Positions 23,852 through 32,321 of a stretch of 64,000 nucleotides of DNA are shown here, one piece after another. The position numbers and the translations under genes were made by a program. The first letter of the stretch is position 1. Each line of letters opens with the position of its first letter. The DNA is taken from assembly GCA_934120045.1 (NCBI GenBank), contig CAKOTF010000009.1, positions 1-64,000 of the forward strand, in the 5' to 3' direction. This stretch comes from an uncultured Clostridia bacterium. Lineage in GTDB: Bacteria; Bacillota; Clostridia; TANB77; CAG-508. The notes under the pieces are model-generated. The model ran no database searches. It was given only the letters and a program-made list of their open reading frames with translations, and was not told where the DNA came from.

Positions 23852-26167
23852 TTAAGCATTACTTTTTCTGTTTTTTTCATATTTATCTAATATCAATGTA
23901 ACCCATCTAATTACTGAAAATTCTGCTATTGCAAACAATGTAACAAGTATTGCAGATCTTTCTGATATTTCTTTTATTGCAAAAAAATTTGGCATTATAT
24001 TAATTGTTAAAATAATTCCTAAAATACATAAAAACATAACACTTGTCCTATATTTATTTAATGGTCTAATAATCTTATATAATATTAAAAATCCTCCTGT
24101 AAAGAATAAATAACTACAAGCTGTTGTAATTTCTTTTACTCCAACATTAAATAAATCTGAAAATTTAACCATTGCTACAATTGCTAAAAAAGATGTTATT
24201 GCAGCAGGAAGTGAATTTGTAAATACTTTTCTCATAAAATTTCCATTTTGTTGTTTCTTTTGATTTTCTTCAAATGTTAATAAAAATGCTGGAATACCTA
24301 TTGTAAATGCACTACCTAAAGATACTTGATTTGGTTCTAATGGGTATTGCATTGCAAAAATTATTGAATATATAGAAAGTAATAATGAAAATATATTTTT
24401 ATAAGTAAATAATGATGCAGACCTTGTTATATTATTAATATTTTTTCTTCCTTCATAAACAATATTTCTCATTTTTCCAAAATCCGAATCAAGTAATACA
24501 ACTTGTGCTGTTCCTCTTGCTGCATCTGATCCAGATCCAATAGCAATTGAACAGTCTGCTTCTTTCATTGCTAAAATGTCATTTACTCCATCACCTGTCA
24601 TAGCAACTTTTAATCCTTGTTCTTTTAAAGCTTTAATTATTTGTCTTTTTTGTTCTGGATTAACTCTACCAAAAACAATATATTTTTTTACTGCTTTTTG
24701 TATATCTGCATAATTCTTTAATTCTCTACAATCAATATATTTTTCATATCCTTTAATTCCTGCTTGTTTTGCAATTGATGATACAGTTATTGGATTATCT
24801 CCAGAAATAACTCTAATTTGAACATTTCTATTATCAAAAAATTCGAAAATTTCTTTTGCATTTTTTCTTATTTCATTTTTCAAACTTATAAATAAAATAG
24901 GAATTGTTTCATCATTTTTTACTTCAACAAAAGCAATTAATCTTTCGCCATTTTTTGTCCTCTTATTAACTAATTCTTCATATTCTTTATTTAATAATAT
25001 TTCTGGTGCTCCAAGTTTATATGTTACATTTTCATCTATTTTTATAAAAGAAAATTTATTTTTTGAATTAAAATTTTCTTTTTCTATATTAGATAATTTT
25101 TCTGTAGAAATTCCATATAATTGTTCTTTTATAGCATCAATTGTTATGTTTTTATCTTCAATTGTATTTATATATTTTGCTAAAATTTTTAAATCTTCTT
25201 TTTTATCTATAAGACTATTTCCATTTTTATCAAATATATCTAGAACTTTCATAGTATTATTTGTAATTGTTCCAGTCTTATCAACACATAAAACATCAAC
25301 TCTTGCTAAACTTTCAATACTTTTCATATCATGAAGAAGTATCTTATTTTGTGCAAGTCTCATTGAACTTAAAGCTAATGCCACAGTTGTTAATAAGTAT
25401 AATCCTTCTGGAATCATTCCTAATAATGCTGAAACCATTGAATTTACACTTTTCTCATAACTACAGCCATTTACACCATAAGATCCAATAAATAATAATA
25501 TTCCAATAGGAATTATTATTATTCCTGCAAATTTAACAATATTGTCAATTGCTGAAATCATCTCTGATTTTGTTTCTTTTATTTTTTTAGATTCTTTCAT
25601 TATTTTAGCAGAAAAAGATTCATCACCTACATTAGTAAGTTTTACCACTGCTCTCCCAGATATAACAAAACTTCCAGACATAAGATTAGAATTTATGCTT
25701 TTTTCAATTTCATTTTGTTCTCCTGTTAATAATGATTCATTTACATATATTTTTCCTGAAACTACTTCTGCATCTGCTGGAATTTGTTTTCCAGCTTCTA
25801 AAATTATAAAATCTCCTTCAACTAAATTGTCTGAATCTATCTCTTCTTCTTTTCCATCTCTAATTACTATATATTTGTTTTTATCTAATAATGATAATTT
25901 ATCTAATGTAATTTTTGACCTAATTTGTTGAATAATTCCTATTAAAATATTTGTTATTATAATACCTAAAAATGTTAAATTTCTATATGAATGTGATGTG
26001 ATAAGTAATATAGTTAATATTAGGAAGATAAAATTAAAGTATGTAAATATATTTTTTCTTAATATTTTAAAAATACTTTCGTTTGTTTTTATTTTTACTT
26101 TATTTGATTTTCCCTGTTTTATTTTTTCTTCTACTTCTTCATGTGTTAGACCTTTTATTGATTCCAT
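23852..26167 (-). CDS. Cation-translocating P-type ATPase (CtpE/Exp7-like)
   Basis: A 771-residue P-type ATPase of the HAD-IC group related to mycobacterial CtpE and pneumococcal Exp7. Motifs: actuator LLTGEQNE (TGE), membrane PEGLYLLTTVALALSS, phosphorylation site CVDKTGTIT, and hinge MTGDGVNDILAMKEAD. About ten TM helices are predicted by eye. There is no N-terminal heavy-metal domain and no CPC motif, so Ca2+ or another light cation is more likely. The start is the ATG at 26167 with GAAGGGAAG upstream. The promoter has the van-type box at 26247-26260, so VanR control is possible. Confidence 0.88.
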   Translation of the reverse strand: MESIKGLTHEEVEEKIKQGKSNKVKIKTNESIFKILRKNIFTYFNFIFLILTILLITSHSYRNLTFLGIIITNILIGIIQQIRSKITLDKLSLLDKNKYIVIRDGKEEEIDSDNLVEGDFIILEAGKQIPADAEVVSGKIYVNESLLTGEQNEIEKSINSNLMSGSFVISGRAVVKLTNVGDESFSAKIMKESKKIKETKSEMISAIDNIVKFAGIIIIPIGILLFIGSYGVNGCSYEKSVNSMVSALLGMIPEGLYLLTTVALALSSMRLAQNKILLHDMKSIESLARVDVLCVDKTGTITNNTMKVLDIFDKNGNSLIDKKEDLKILAKYINTIEDKNITIDAIKEQLYGISTEKLSNIEKENFNSKNKFSFIKIDENVTYKLGAPEILLNKEYEELVNKRTKNGERLIAFVEVKNDETIPILFISLKNEIRKNAKEIFEFFDNRNVQIRVISGDNPITVSSIAKQAGIKGYEKYIDCRELKNYADIQKAVKKYIVFGRVNPEQKRQIIKALKEQGLKVAMTGDGVNDILAMKEADCSIAIGSGSDAARGTAQVVLLDSDFGKMRNIVYEGRKNINNITRSASLFTYKNIFSLLLSIYSIIFAMQYPLEPNQVSLGSAFTIGIPAFLLTFEENQKKQQNGNFMRKVFTNSLPAAITSFLAIVAMVKFSDLFNVGVKEITTACSYLFFTGGFLILYKIIRPLNKYRTSVMFLCILGIILTINIMPNFFAIKEISERSAILVTLFAIAEFSVIRWVTLILDKYEKNRKSNA

Positions 26168-26217
26168 TATATTTCTTCCCTTCATTGTTACACAAATGTA
26201 TTTCTCTCCAAGGATTT

Positions 26218-26260
26218 ATTATAACACATTTTTTGGTAATTGTTTATTAATTTCTTCTTA
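26218..26260 (-). promoter_or_regulatory. P-type ATPase promoter with van-type box
   Basis: The minus strand carries TAAGAAGAAATTAA (26247-26260), then 23 nt, then -10 TATAAT (26218-26223). The box is identical to those before vanR and vanW, where the gap is 22 nt. No good -35 is present. Confidence 0.6.
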
Positions 26261-26307
26261 ATAACGCAAAAAAACATATAATTGTAAAAAAGTTCATCTG
26301 GTTTTCA

Positions 26308-26853
26308 TTAATTTTCTTTGTATAAAAAGCAATCTTTATCATGTGAATATATAACACCTATTGCTTGTAAATAAGAATATATAATTGTACTTCCTACAAA
26401 TTTCATGCCTCTTTTTTGTAAATCTTTTGACAACATATCTGATAATTGATTTGTTGTTTTATCTGTTTCATATATAATTTGTTCTTTAGTAAAGGTCTTT
26501 AAATAATTATAAAATGTCCCATATTCTTGCTGAATTTTCTTAAAGATCTTACTATTATTTATAGTAGCATTTATTTTAAGCTTATTTCTTATTATCTTCT
26601 TATTTTGCAATAGTTCTTGTATTTTCTCTTCTTTATAATCACAAACTTTATCTATATTAAAATTATCAAATGCTTTTATAAAATCATCTCTTTTGTTTAA
26701 TACACATTCCCATGATAAACCTGCTTGAAATGATTCTAATATTAACATTTCATATAAATATTGTTCATCAAAATTTGGCTTACACCATTCTTTATCATGA
26801 TATTCTATATATTTTGGATTATTCAAATTACACCATCTACATCTTTTTATCAT
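26308..26853 (-). CDS. tag: DNA-3-methyladenine glycosylase I
   Basis: A 181-residue Tag protein. Typical features: CRWC near the N terminus and HDKEWC (zinc and base-pocket region), FDEQYLYEMLILESFQAGLS, and KDLQKRGMKFVGSTIIYSYL with the conserved G-M-K-F-V-G-S. It excises 3-methyladenine from alkylated DNA. The C-terminal zinc-binding histidine region is only partly recognisable (IYSHDKDCFLY). The start is at 26853, with AAAGGT upstream; the longer reading overlaps the preceding gene. It follows the rdgB-type gene by 4 bp, so the two are cotranscribed. Confidence 0.92.
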   Translation of the reverse strand: MIKRCRWCNLNNPKYIEYHDKEWCKPNFDEQYLYEMLILESFQAGLSWECVLNKRDDFIKAFDNFNIDKVCDYKEEKIQELLQNKKIIRNKLKINATINNSKIFKKIQQEYGTFYNYLKTFTKEQIIYETDKTTNQLSDMLSKDLQKRGMKFVGSTIIYSYLQAIGVIYSHDKDCFLYKEN

Positions 26854-26857
26854 AATG

Positions 26858-27433
26858 CTATACCTTTTTTTGATACCATTCTGCAAATTTTTCCATAGCA
26901 GAATAAGAGCCATCTACATCTTTTCTGTTCTCTCTTTCTTTTTCATCCATTTCTGCTAATGTTTTATCAAAACCTTCAGGTTTAAAAATATACCATAAAT
27001 CAGACCATTTTTCTTTTCTATCTTTTCCTTGAATTTGTTTTGATAGGTTTCCTGGATGTTTTCCATAGAAATAATGTATTTCTTTTCCGTCATGATATGC
27101 TAAACATTCATTAAATGCACATTTTCTATTACTCTTATCTTCCATTAATTTTAAAATCCCTTGTATTCCTACTGTTTCTAATGAAAAATTTACAAATGCT
27201 CTTGGAAATCCATTTAATTCATCAATTCTAAAATCTGTATCTAATGCTATACATGGTCTTTTTACTATTTCATACGCTTGTTTTACTTTTGCTGTTGCTA
27301 TTTCCTTTATATCATCACTTCTAGGCTCATCTAATTCATAGTTAAATGTATTGAATTTTAAATTTTTAAAATATTTTTCAGCTGATTTTATTTTTCCTAT
27401 ATTATGTGTTACAAAAATAATTTCTTTTTCCAT
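26858..27433 (-). CDS. Non-canonical purine NTP pyrophosphatase (RdgB/HAM1-like)
   Basis: A 191-residue protein of the Ham1/RdgB family, which removes ITP, dITP and XTP. It starts IIFVTHNIGKIKSAEKYFKN (usual TGNxxK motif here THNxxK). It then shows ALDTDFRIDELNGFPRAFVN for the catalytic acid and SYSAMEKFAEWY at the end. The N-terminal THN rather than TGN is a mild divergence. The start at 27433 is preferred because the promoter -10 (27470-27475) would place the upstream ATG at 27469 at the very start of the transcript. Cotranscribed with tag. Confidence 0.85.
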   Translation of the reverse strand: MEKEIIFVTHNIGKIKSAEKYFKNLKFNTFNYELDEPRSDDIKEIATAKVKQAYEIVKRPCIALDTDFRIDELNGFPRAFVNFSLETVGIQGILKLMEDKSNRKCAFNECLAYHDGKEIHYFYGKHPGNLSKQIQGKDRKEKWSDLWYIFKPEGFDKTLAEMDEKERENRKDVDGSYSAMEKFAEWYQKKV

Positions 27434-27469
27434 TTTTTTCACTTCTCTTTTTATAAAACTTTTGTTCAT

Positions 27470-27498
27470 ATTTTATTATATATTTTTTTGTTTGTCAA
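27470..27498 (-). promoter_or_regulatory. Promoter of the rdgB-tag operon
   Basis: TTGACA (27493-27498), 17-bp spacer, TAAAAT (27470-27475) on the minus strand. It fixes the downstream ATG at 27433 as the translation start. Confidence 0.7.
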
Positions 27499-27515
27499 GG
27501 AATTTTTTGATAAGT

Positions 27516-27544
27516 TTGACATTATATTTTTTATATGATATATT
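27516..27544 (+). promoter_or_regulatory. Promoter of the 70-residue protein gene
   Basis: TTGACA (27516-27521), 17-bp spacer ending TATGA, TATATT (27539-27544, extended TG). It lies back to back with the rdgB promoter. Confidence 0.7.
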
Positions 27545-27595
27545 ATATATTATTATTCGTTTGTATCACTCATTAAAAAAATGGAGGTATATGTT

Positions 27596-27808
27596 ATGAA
27601 ACTCACTAATCCTGGCTTCGCAAGAGTACTTCACAAAAGATCAGACTATCATGAGCCTTTCTATCGTGTTCTTAAAGAAAAAGATATTTTTGAAAATCAT
27701 TGCCATTGTTTTGATCATGGTGGTTATGGTTATACACAAGTACCTGTTCCCCAAACTGAACGTTGGATTGTTCATAAGGAAAATGAAGACAATAAAGATA
27801 AAAAGTAA
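27596..27808 (+). CDS. Small Cys/His-rich hypothetical protein
   Basis: A 70-residue protein I do not recognise. It has its own good promoter, a strong GGAGG ribosome site before the ATG at 27596 and a strong terminator at 27827-27872, so it is very probably real. The sequence is polar, with a central ENHCHCFDHGGYGYTQVPVP region. The H-C-H-C-x2-D-H cluster could bind a metal. The C terminus is lysine- and aspartate-rich. There is no TM segment or signal peptide. Single-gene unit on the plus strand beside the MITE-like repeat. Confidence 0.65.
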   Translation: MKLTNPGFARVLHKRSDYHEPFYRVLKEKDIFENHCHCFDHGGYGYTQVPVPQTERWIVHKENEDNKDKK

Positions 27809-27826
27809 GTATCATACTATATAGCA

Positions 27827-27872
27827 AAAAGAAGCAAATATTACCTAAATTAAGGTTGTATTTGCTTCTTTT
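27827..27872 (+). terminator. Rho-independent terminator
   Basis: AAAAGAAGCAAATA (27827-27840) pairs perfectly with 27859-27872, followed by T-rich sequence. Ends the 70-residue protein gene. Confidence 0.85.
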
Positions 27873-27952
27873 ACATTTGTCAAACGATATTTTTACGAAA
27901 ATTTGTTCTTTTTGTATTGATTTGTTCTTATTTGTATGCTATACTAGTTCAC

Positions 27953-28093
27953 ATAGGAAATGATAATAAGCAGATGTGGTTGATAAGTAACTACATAAAT
28001 AAAAGAAAGCTCACATCTGTAAATTTGGCGATTTAGATGTGAGTTTTTATATCTATTCGGCAAAACCATGTTTGTGGATTTGTCATTTTCTAT
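27953..28093 (-). repeat. MITE-like dispersed repeat, copy 2 (inverted relative to copy 1)
   Basis: About 141 bp; read on the minus strand it follows copy 1 (5221-5393) block by block, lacking copy 1's 32-bp insertion. Terminal sequences ATAGGAAATG and CATTTTCTAT form imperfect inverted repeats. Internal hairpin AGATGTGAG / CTCACATCT. No coding potential. Confidence 0.65.
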
Positions 28094-28157
28094 ATTTATT
28101 ATACTGAGTTTTTATTTTTTTGTCAATCCAAATTTTAATTATTTACAACCTCATAAT

Positions 28158-28216
28158 AAAAATAGCAAGCCAAATATATACCATAAATGTGGTGTTGTTT
28201 GACTTGCTATTTTTTT
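28158..28216 (-). terminator. Rho-independent terminator
   Basis: AAAAATAGCAAGCCAAA (28158-28174) pairs with 28198-28214 (one or two mismatches). Downstream of the lipoprotein gene on the minus strand. Confidence 0.75.
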
Positions 28217-28275
28217 AAGTTATACCAAATGAGTCTACACACTCATCTGACAATGTGCACTTTTTAGAATAGTTT

Positions 28276-28947
28276 TCATTCTTCATCATCTATAGAATCT
28301 TCTATAGCATCTATTATACAAGTTAAGAAAATAATATCTTTCATTGAAATATCCGAATCTTGTTTTTTGACGATTTTATAAGAATCTACCATATCAAGCT
28401 GTTCGCTAATGTTAAACAAAATTTCACCATTTGAAGCATTATATACATTAAATTCATAATATAATGACATAATTTCTTCTTGAGTGTATCCAAGTTCGTT
28501 CTTGTTTGAATCATAAATATGGAAATTATACTTACTCAAAGAAAAGAAATCTGTAAAATATTCTTCTCCTATATATCCAGTTGTATTTCCATCTTGATCC
28601 ATCAAATTAGCTAACCTATTTAGTCTTACTCCCCAACGTTTTATTTGCTTTTCTTTAGCAATTTCGTTTCCATTTGCATCTGTAAGAGTGAATATATCAC
28701 CTGTAATATTTACATATTCACCAGATACACTTCCAATCTCCTTTCCATCTACATACACATCGTATGTTTTCGTTAAAGATACAAATCTTTCTTTTACATT
28801 TACTGTGGTTGCTTCTTCAATTAAAGAAGAATAATCTTCTGGTAAAGAACTTTCATCATCTTTTGTATCTTTTATTTCAGAAGAGCACCCAACAAGTAAT
28901 AATATGACAACGATCGCTATTATGCTAAAAAAATACCGTTTTTTCAT
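28276..28947 (-). CDS. Putative lipoprotein
   Basis: A 223-residue exported protein with a clear lipoprotein signal: KKR, a hydrophobic stretch to residue 20, and the lipobox LLVGCSS with Cys21. The mature part has an acidic linker, then a beta-rich domain with two repeated-looking segments (DVYVDGKEIGSVSGEYVNIT... and FTLTDANGNEIAKEK / DQDGNTTGYIGEE / YDSNKNELGYTQEE), resembling LURP-one-like or Tubby-like barrels. Function unknown. It ends in acidic EDSIDDEE. The gene stands alone with its own terminator. Confidence 0.75.
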   Translation of the reverse strand: MKKRYFFSIIAIVVILLLVGCSSEIKDTKDDESSLPEDYSSLIEEATTVNVKERFVSLTKTYDVYVDGKEIGSVSGEYVNITGDIFTLTDANGNEIAKEKQIKRWGVRLNRLANLMDQDGNTTGYIGEEYFTDFFSLSKYNFHIYDSNKNELGYTQEEIMSLYYEFNVYNASNGEILFNISEQLDMVDSYKIVKKQDSDISMKDIIFLTCIIDAIEDSIDDEE

Positions 28948-29161
28948 TAGCCTTTCTCCTATTCTATATTTTGCACACCTTTACTTAATTTTCCTCCAAA
29001 ATAATTATTTTATAATTCAGTTGTACATCTATAAGGTGCAAAAAGAGTATAACAAAAATATGAATTATTATATCATATTTACATAACATTGTCAAAATTG
29101 TGTTTTTATTCATGCTTTAAATAATACTATTTTAATTTAAAGATTCATCTTTCAAATATAA

Positions 29162-29940
29162 TTATATAGCCTTTTCACAAAAATCTAAGCATCTAATTCT
29201 ATCATCGATAAATTTAATTAAAACTTCATTATCAACTTTATTAATAAGCTTTATTTGGAAATCACTTTGCACATAATATGCCAATAAATTTTTAAATATT
29301 TCTTCGTTTTTATATTTTCTTTCTAAATAGCTATTGTATATCTTTACAAACTTTTTTGCTTTTTCTATTTCAAAACCTGATATAAGCATAGCTGATGAGC
29401 CAATTTCAAAAAGTAAATCTCCATATGCCACAAAATCAAAATCTATAAAATGAATTCCATTTTTATTAACAATAATATTATTAGGTCTAATATCTCTATG
29501 TATTACCAGAAATTCATTTGGAAAATATTCACAACCATACTTCTCCAATAGTTCTTTTCTTTTTTCTAAAAGTTTTTCATAAATATTTTTTGCTTCTTGA
29601 GATATATTAGCTTTTTCCAACTCTTTTTTTGATTTATCTATATTTTCTTTTATGGCAATCTTATCACTATATTGTTTTTTATTTTCATATAAACTTTCAT
29701 CTAATTTTTCAATTCCTGATGTAAAAAATATAAATTCTTTACTGTTTCCTACATTATGTCTATATTCATATTTTTTTGTTCTTCAATAAATTCTTAGATT
29801 GCATAAAATTTATCACCATATCTTGTATATAATTCATTATTTTTATTTAATAATACATCTGCTGTTGTTTTTAGGGATTGAAATACAATCTTTTGTGTGC
29901 TTAAAGAATTTCTGATTTGTTTTTCTTTGTCAACATTATA
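29162..29940 (-). pseudogene. Aminoglycoside phosphotransferase-family protein, decayed
   Basis: The open C-terminal half (29162-29620) carries the kinase-like catalytic loop HRDIRPNNIIV and metal motif FIDFDFVAYGD of the APH/choline kinase family. Upstream, homologous sequence continues (SLSTQKIVFQSLKTTADVLL, then YTRYGDKFYAI). It is broken by an in-frame TAA (29794-29796) and by a frameshift in an A7 run (around 29770-29777). The N-terminal lobe is missing altogether, since the fragment begins only 5 bp from the stop of the ABC gene at 29946. Three lesions make this a genuine pseudogene rather than a read error. Substrate unknown. Confidence 0.8.
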
Positions 29941-29945
29941 TATTT

Positions 29946-30590
29946 TTACAATTCATAAACAATATCTGCTCTATCACAAACATTTTGTGAATGTGTTACA
30001 ATTATAATACATTTATTTTCATCTTTAGCAAGATGTTCAAAAATATTTAAAATATCATTTTCTGTATCTTTATCCAAATTTCCTGTTGGCTCATCTGCAA
30101 TAATTATTTTGGGCTCATAAGATAAACTTCTTGCAATCGCTATTCTCTGTTGCTCTCCACCTGATAATTTTAATATTTTTCTTTTTGCTTGATCTTCTGA
30201 TAACCCAACACTTTTCATTAAACTTAAAGCCTTTTCTTTTTTATTATTTACTTTAACTTTACTTATATCCATTGAAAGAATAATGTTTTCTATTGCTGTT
30301 AAACTTGGTAATAAATTATAACTTTGAAACACAATTCCAATATCTGTATTTCTATATGTGTCTAAATTCATTTTCTTTAAATCTTTTCCATCATATAAAA
30401 CCTTTCCGTCTGTACATTTCTCTAATCCTGTAATAAGTGATAATAATGTTGTTTTTCCGCTTCCACTCTTTCCTTTAATTGCATACATTTTTCCTTGTTC
30501 AAACTCATAATTAACATTTTTGAAAACATAACTATCTTTTGGAGCATCTTTATATCTGTACCCAACATTTTCTAATTTTAATATACTCAT
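29946..30590 (-). CDS. MacB-type ABC transporter ATP-binding protein
   Basis: A 214-residue ATPase: Walker A GKSGSGKTT (about 39-47), Q-loop IVFQSYNLL, signature LSGGEQQR, Walker B IIADEPTGNLD, and H-loop VTHSQN. Closest to the LolD/MacB group. It is slightly short at the C terminus (ends ADIVYEL) and abuts the phosphotransferase remnant, so a recombination may have trimmed the last residues. It follows the permease gene by 3 bp. The pair probably exports or senses a peptide or lipid, under the two-component system encoded upstream. Confidence 0.9.
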   Translation of the reverse strand: MSILKLENVGYRYKDAPKDSYVFKNVNYEFEQGKMYAIKGKSGSGKTTLLSLITGLEKCTDGKVLYDGKDLKKMNLDTYRNTDIGIVFQSYNLLPSLTAIENIILSMDISKVKVNNKKEKALSLMKSVGLSEDQAKRKILKLSGGEQQRIAIARSLSYEPKIIIADEPTGNLDKDTENDILNIFEHLAKDENKCIIIVTHSQNVCDRADIVYEL

Positions 30591-30593
30591 AAA

Positions 30594-32147
30594 TTATGAC
30601 CTCTCTTTCAATATAGTTAGTGGTGAAAATCTTTGAATACTTATCATTGATGCCAAACTACTTACTAACATTAATGCTAATCCTATTCCTAATAATTGTG
30701 CCACAACTGTAATATCAACAACTGCATTAATTGTATCTATTGTTTGAACATTAACTGTTCCTCCAAAATTCATATCCATTGGTTCACCTTTACCAAAATT
30801 ATTTGATATTTGTTCTGTATCTTCTTGAACAGATTGTATTTCATTTTCTAATAACATATTCCCAACAGGTTTAGCCAAAAATGATCCACACACAGCTCCA
30901 ATTCCTAACATTACAACACTTACTATTAAAATTTCTAATGCAAATTGAAGTGTTAATTTGAATTTACTTACACCAATTGTTCTAAATACTCCAATTTCAT
31001 ATTTTCTTTCTCTAATGTTTATCATATTTATTACAAATAGTACTACTGCTGATATTGCTAACATTATTAATAAAAATGTTGTTGCAAATGTTTTTACATT
31101 TTCTATAGATTTTGTTGCACTTTCTAATTCTTCTACATTTGTATTTAATGTGTAATATTCACTTAAACCTTTTTCTTTTATTTCTGTTGTAAATTTTTCT
31201 ACTGAATCTTTATCTTTTAAAATAAATGTTGGTGTAATTGTTGTTACTAATGTACTATCATCTACAACTAAATTTTCTATTACTTTACTTCCTGTTATTA
31301 TTTTATTTGCTGATTTTGAATACATACTTGATGAATCATTTGAATCTGAATTGTCTTTATAAATTCCTTTTACAACAAATTCATAAGTTGCTTCTGTATT
31401 TGGATTTTTTAATGTTATTGTTTGACCGACTGTTATTTCATTTAATGTTGCAAGTTCTGAACTTATAACACATTCTTGACTTTCAAAATCTGATATAATT
31501 TCTCCGTCTGTTATTTGATATGTTCCATTTACAAATTCTGTCATTGCATCATAAGAAGAATATCCATCTAATTCAAAATCGCCTGTTAAATTTTTTGAAC
31601 TTTCAAATTTTTCTTTTGATTTTGTGATTATTGTTGTTGTATTATTATTTGTTATTGTATGTCTATCTTCTCCACCTCCTGGTCCTCTTCCAATTCCGTT
31701 ACTATTTCCTCCTGTTGTTGTACTTGTAGAAGTTGTTGTTGTTTCTCTATCTTCAACTTCATATTCAAAAGAGTCTGTTGCTTTTGTTAAAGTATCACTA
31801 TTTAAAGATGTTGCATATAAATAATAATATCCTTTTAAATATTCGCTATCTCCATAATTTTTTACATCATCTAAAGTAATTGATTCTATATTGTTAAATG
31901 CTTCTATATTACTTTTTTGTGCATCTTCTCCACCTTTAAAGTTATTTGATAATTGTCCCCTATCAAATGAAATCGTTCCTGTTATGTCATGTGATTCTTC
32001 ATAATCTTTTACAAGGTTATTTGCTGTGTTTCTTATTGCCAATGTTACTGTTGATGCACATGCTATAACTAAAATAATTATACCTATTAAGATATTCCTT
32101 CCTTTGTTTCTTGCGATTGAAATTAAACTGTTTTTTAAAATATACAT
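30594..32147 (-). CDS. MacB/FtsX-type ABC transporter permease
   Basis: A 517-residue permease with a MacB-like layout: one TM at residues 17-38, a large extracytoplasmic domain to about 345, then three TMs (about 351-376, 405-430, 480-503). The extracytoplasmic domain contains a low-complexity stretch (TTTSTSTTTGG, then NGIGRGPGGG, about residues 136-158), which resembles a flexible linker. There is another Ser/Asp-rich patch (NSDSNDSSSMYS). The ATPase gene follows directly. Substrate unknown. Confidence 0.88.
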   Translation of the reverse strand: MYILKNSLISIARNKGRNILIGIIILVIACASTVTLAIRNTANNLVKDYEESHDITGTISFDRGQLSNNFKGGEDAQKSNIEAFNNIESITLDDVKNYGDSEYLKGYYYLYATSLNSDTLTKATDSFEYEVEDRETTTTSTSTTTGGNSNGIGRGPGGGEDRHTITNNNTTTIITKSKEKFESSKNLTGDFELDGYSSYDAMTEFVNGTYQITDGEIISDFESQECVISSELATLNEITVGQTITLKNPNTEATYEFVVKGIYKDNSDSNDSSSMYSKSANKIITGSKVIENLVVDDSTLVTTITPTFILKDKDSVEKFTTEIKEKGLSEYYTLNTNVEELESATKSIENVKTFATTFLLIMLAISAVVLFVINMINIRERKYEIGVFRTIGVSKFKLTLQFALEILIVSVVMLGIGAVCGSFLAKPVGNMLLENEIQSVQEDTEQISNNFGKGEPMDMNFGGTVNVQTIDTINAVVDITVVAQLLGIGLALMLVSSLASMISIQRFSPLTILKERS

Positions 32148-32231
32148 TTTTCACATTCCTTTCTTTTGAAGCTTTATTTTGCCTTGCTCCTTAATCTTGT
32201 TTTAATATAATACATGAAGATTGAAGAATTA

Positions 32232-32283
32232 TTGAAAAAAAACATCTTAATGTAGAAAATTTTTTCTAACATTTAGATGCTTT
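32232..32283 (-). terminator. Terminator between the kinase and permease genes
   Basis: AACATCTTAATGTAGAAAA and TTTTTCTAACATTTAGATG form an imperfect hairpin with a long T tract on the minus strand. It separates the response-regulator/kinase transcript from the transporter transcript, which must have its own promoter in 32148-32231. Confidence 0.65.
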
Positions 32284-32321
32284 CTCTTATACTAATGTAA
32301 GTTTATTAAAAACTCAATTTA

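Noticed and set aside
27953..28093. Riboswitch or other known leader RNA.
   Set aside because: The element also occurs at 5221 in a different gene context, is not positioned before a start codon in a consistent way, and has terminal inverted repeats.
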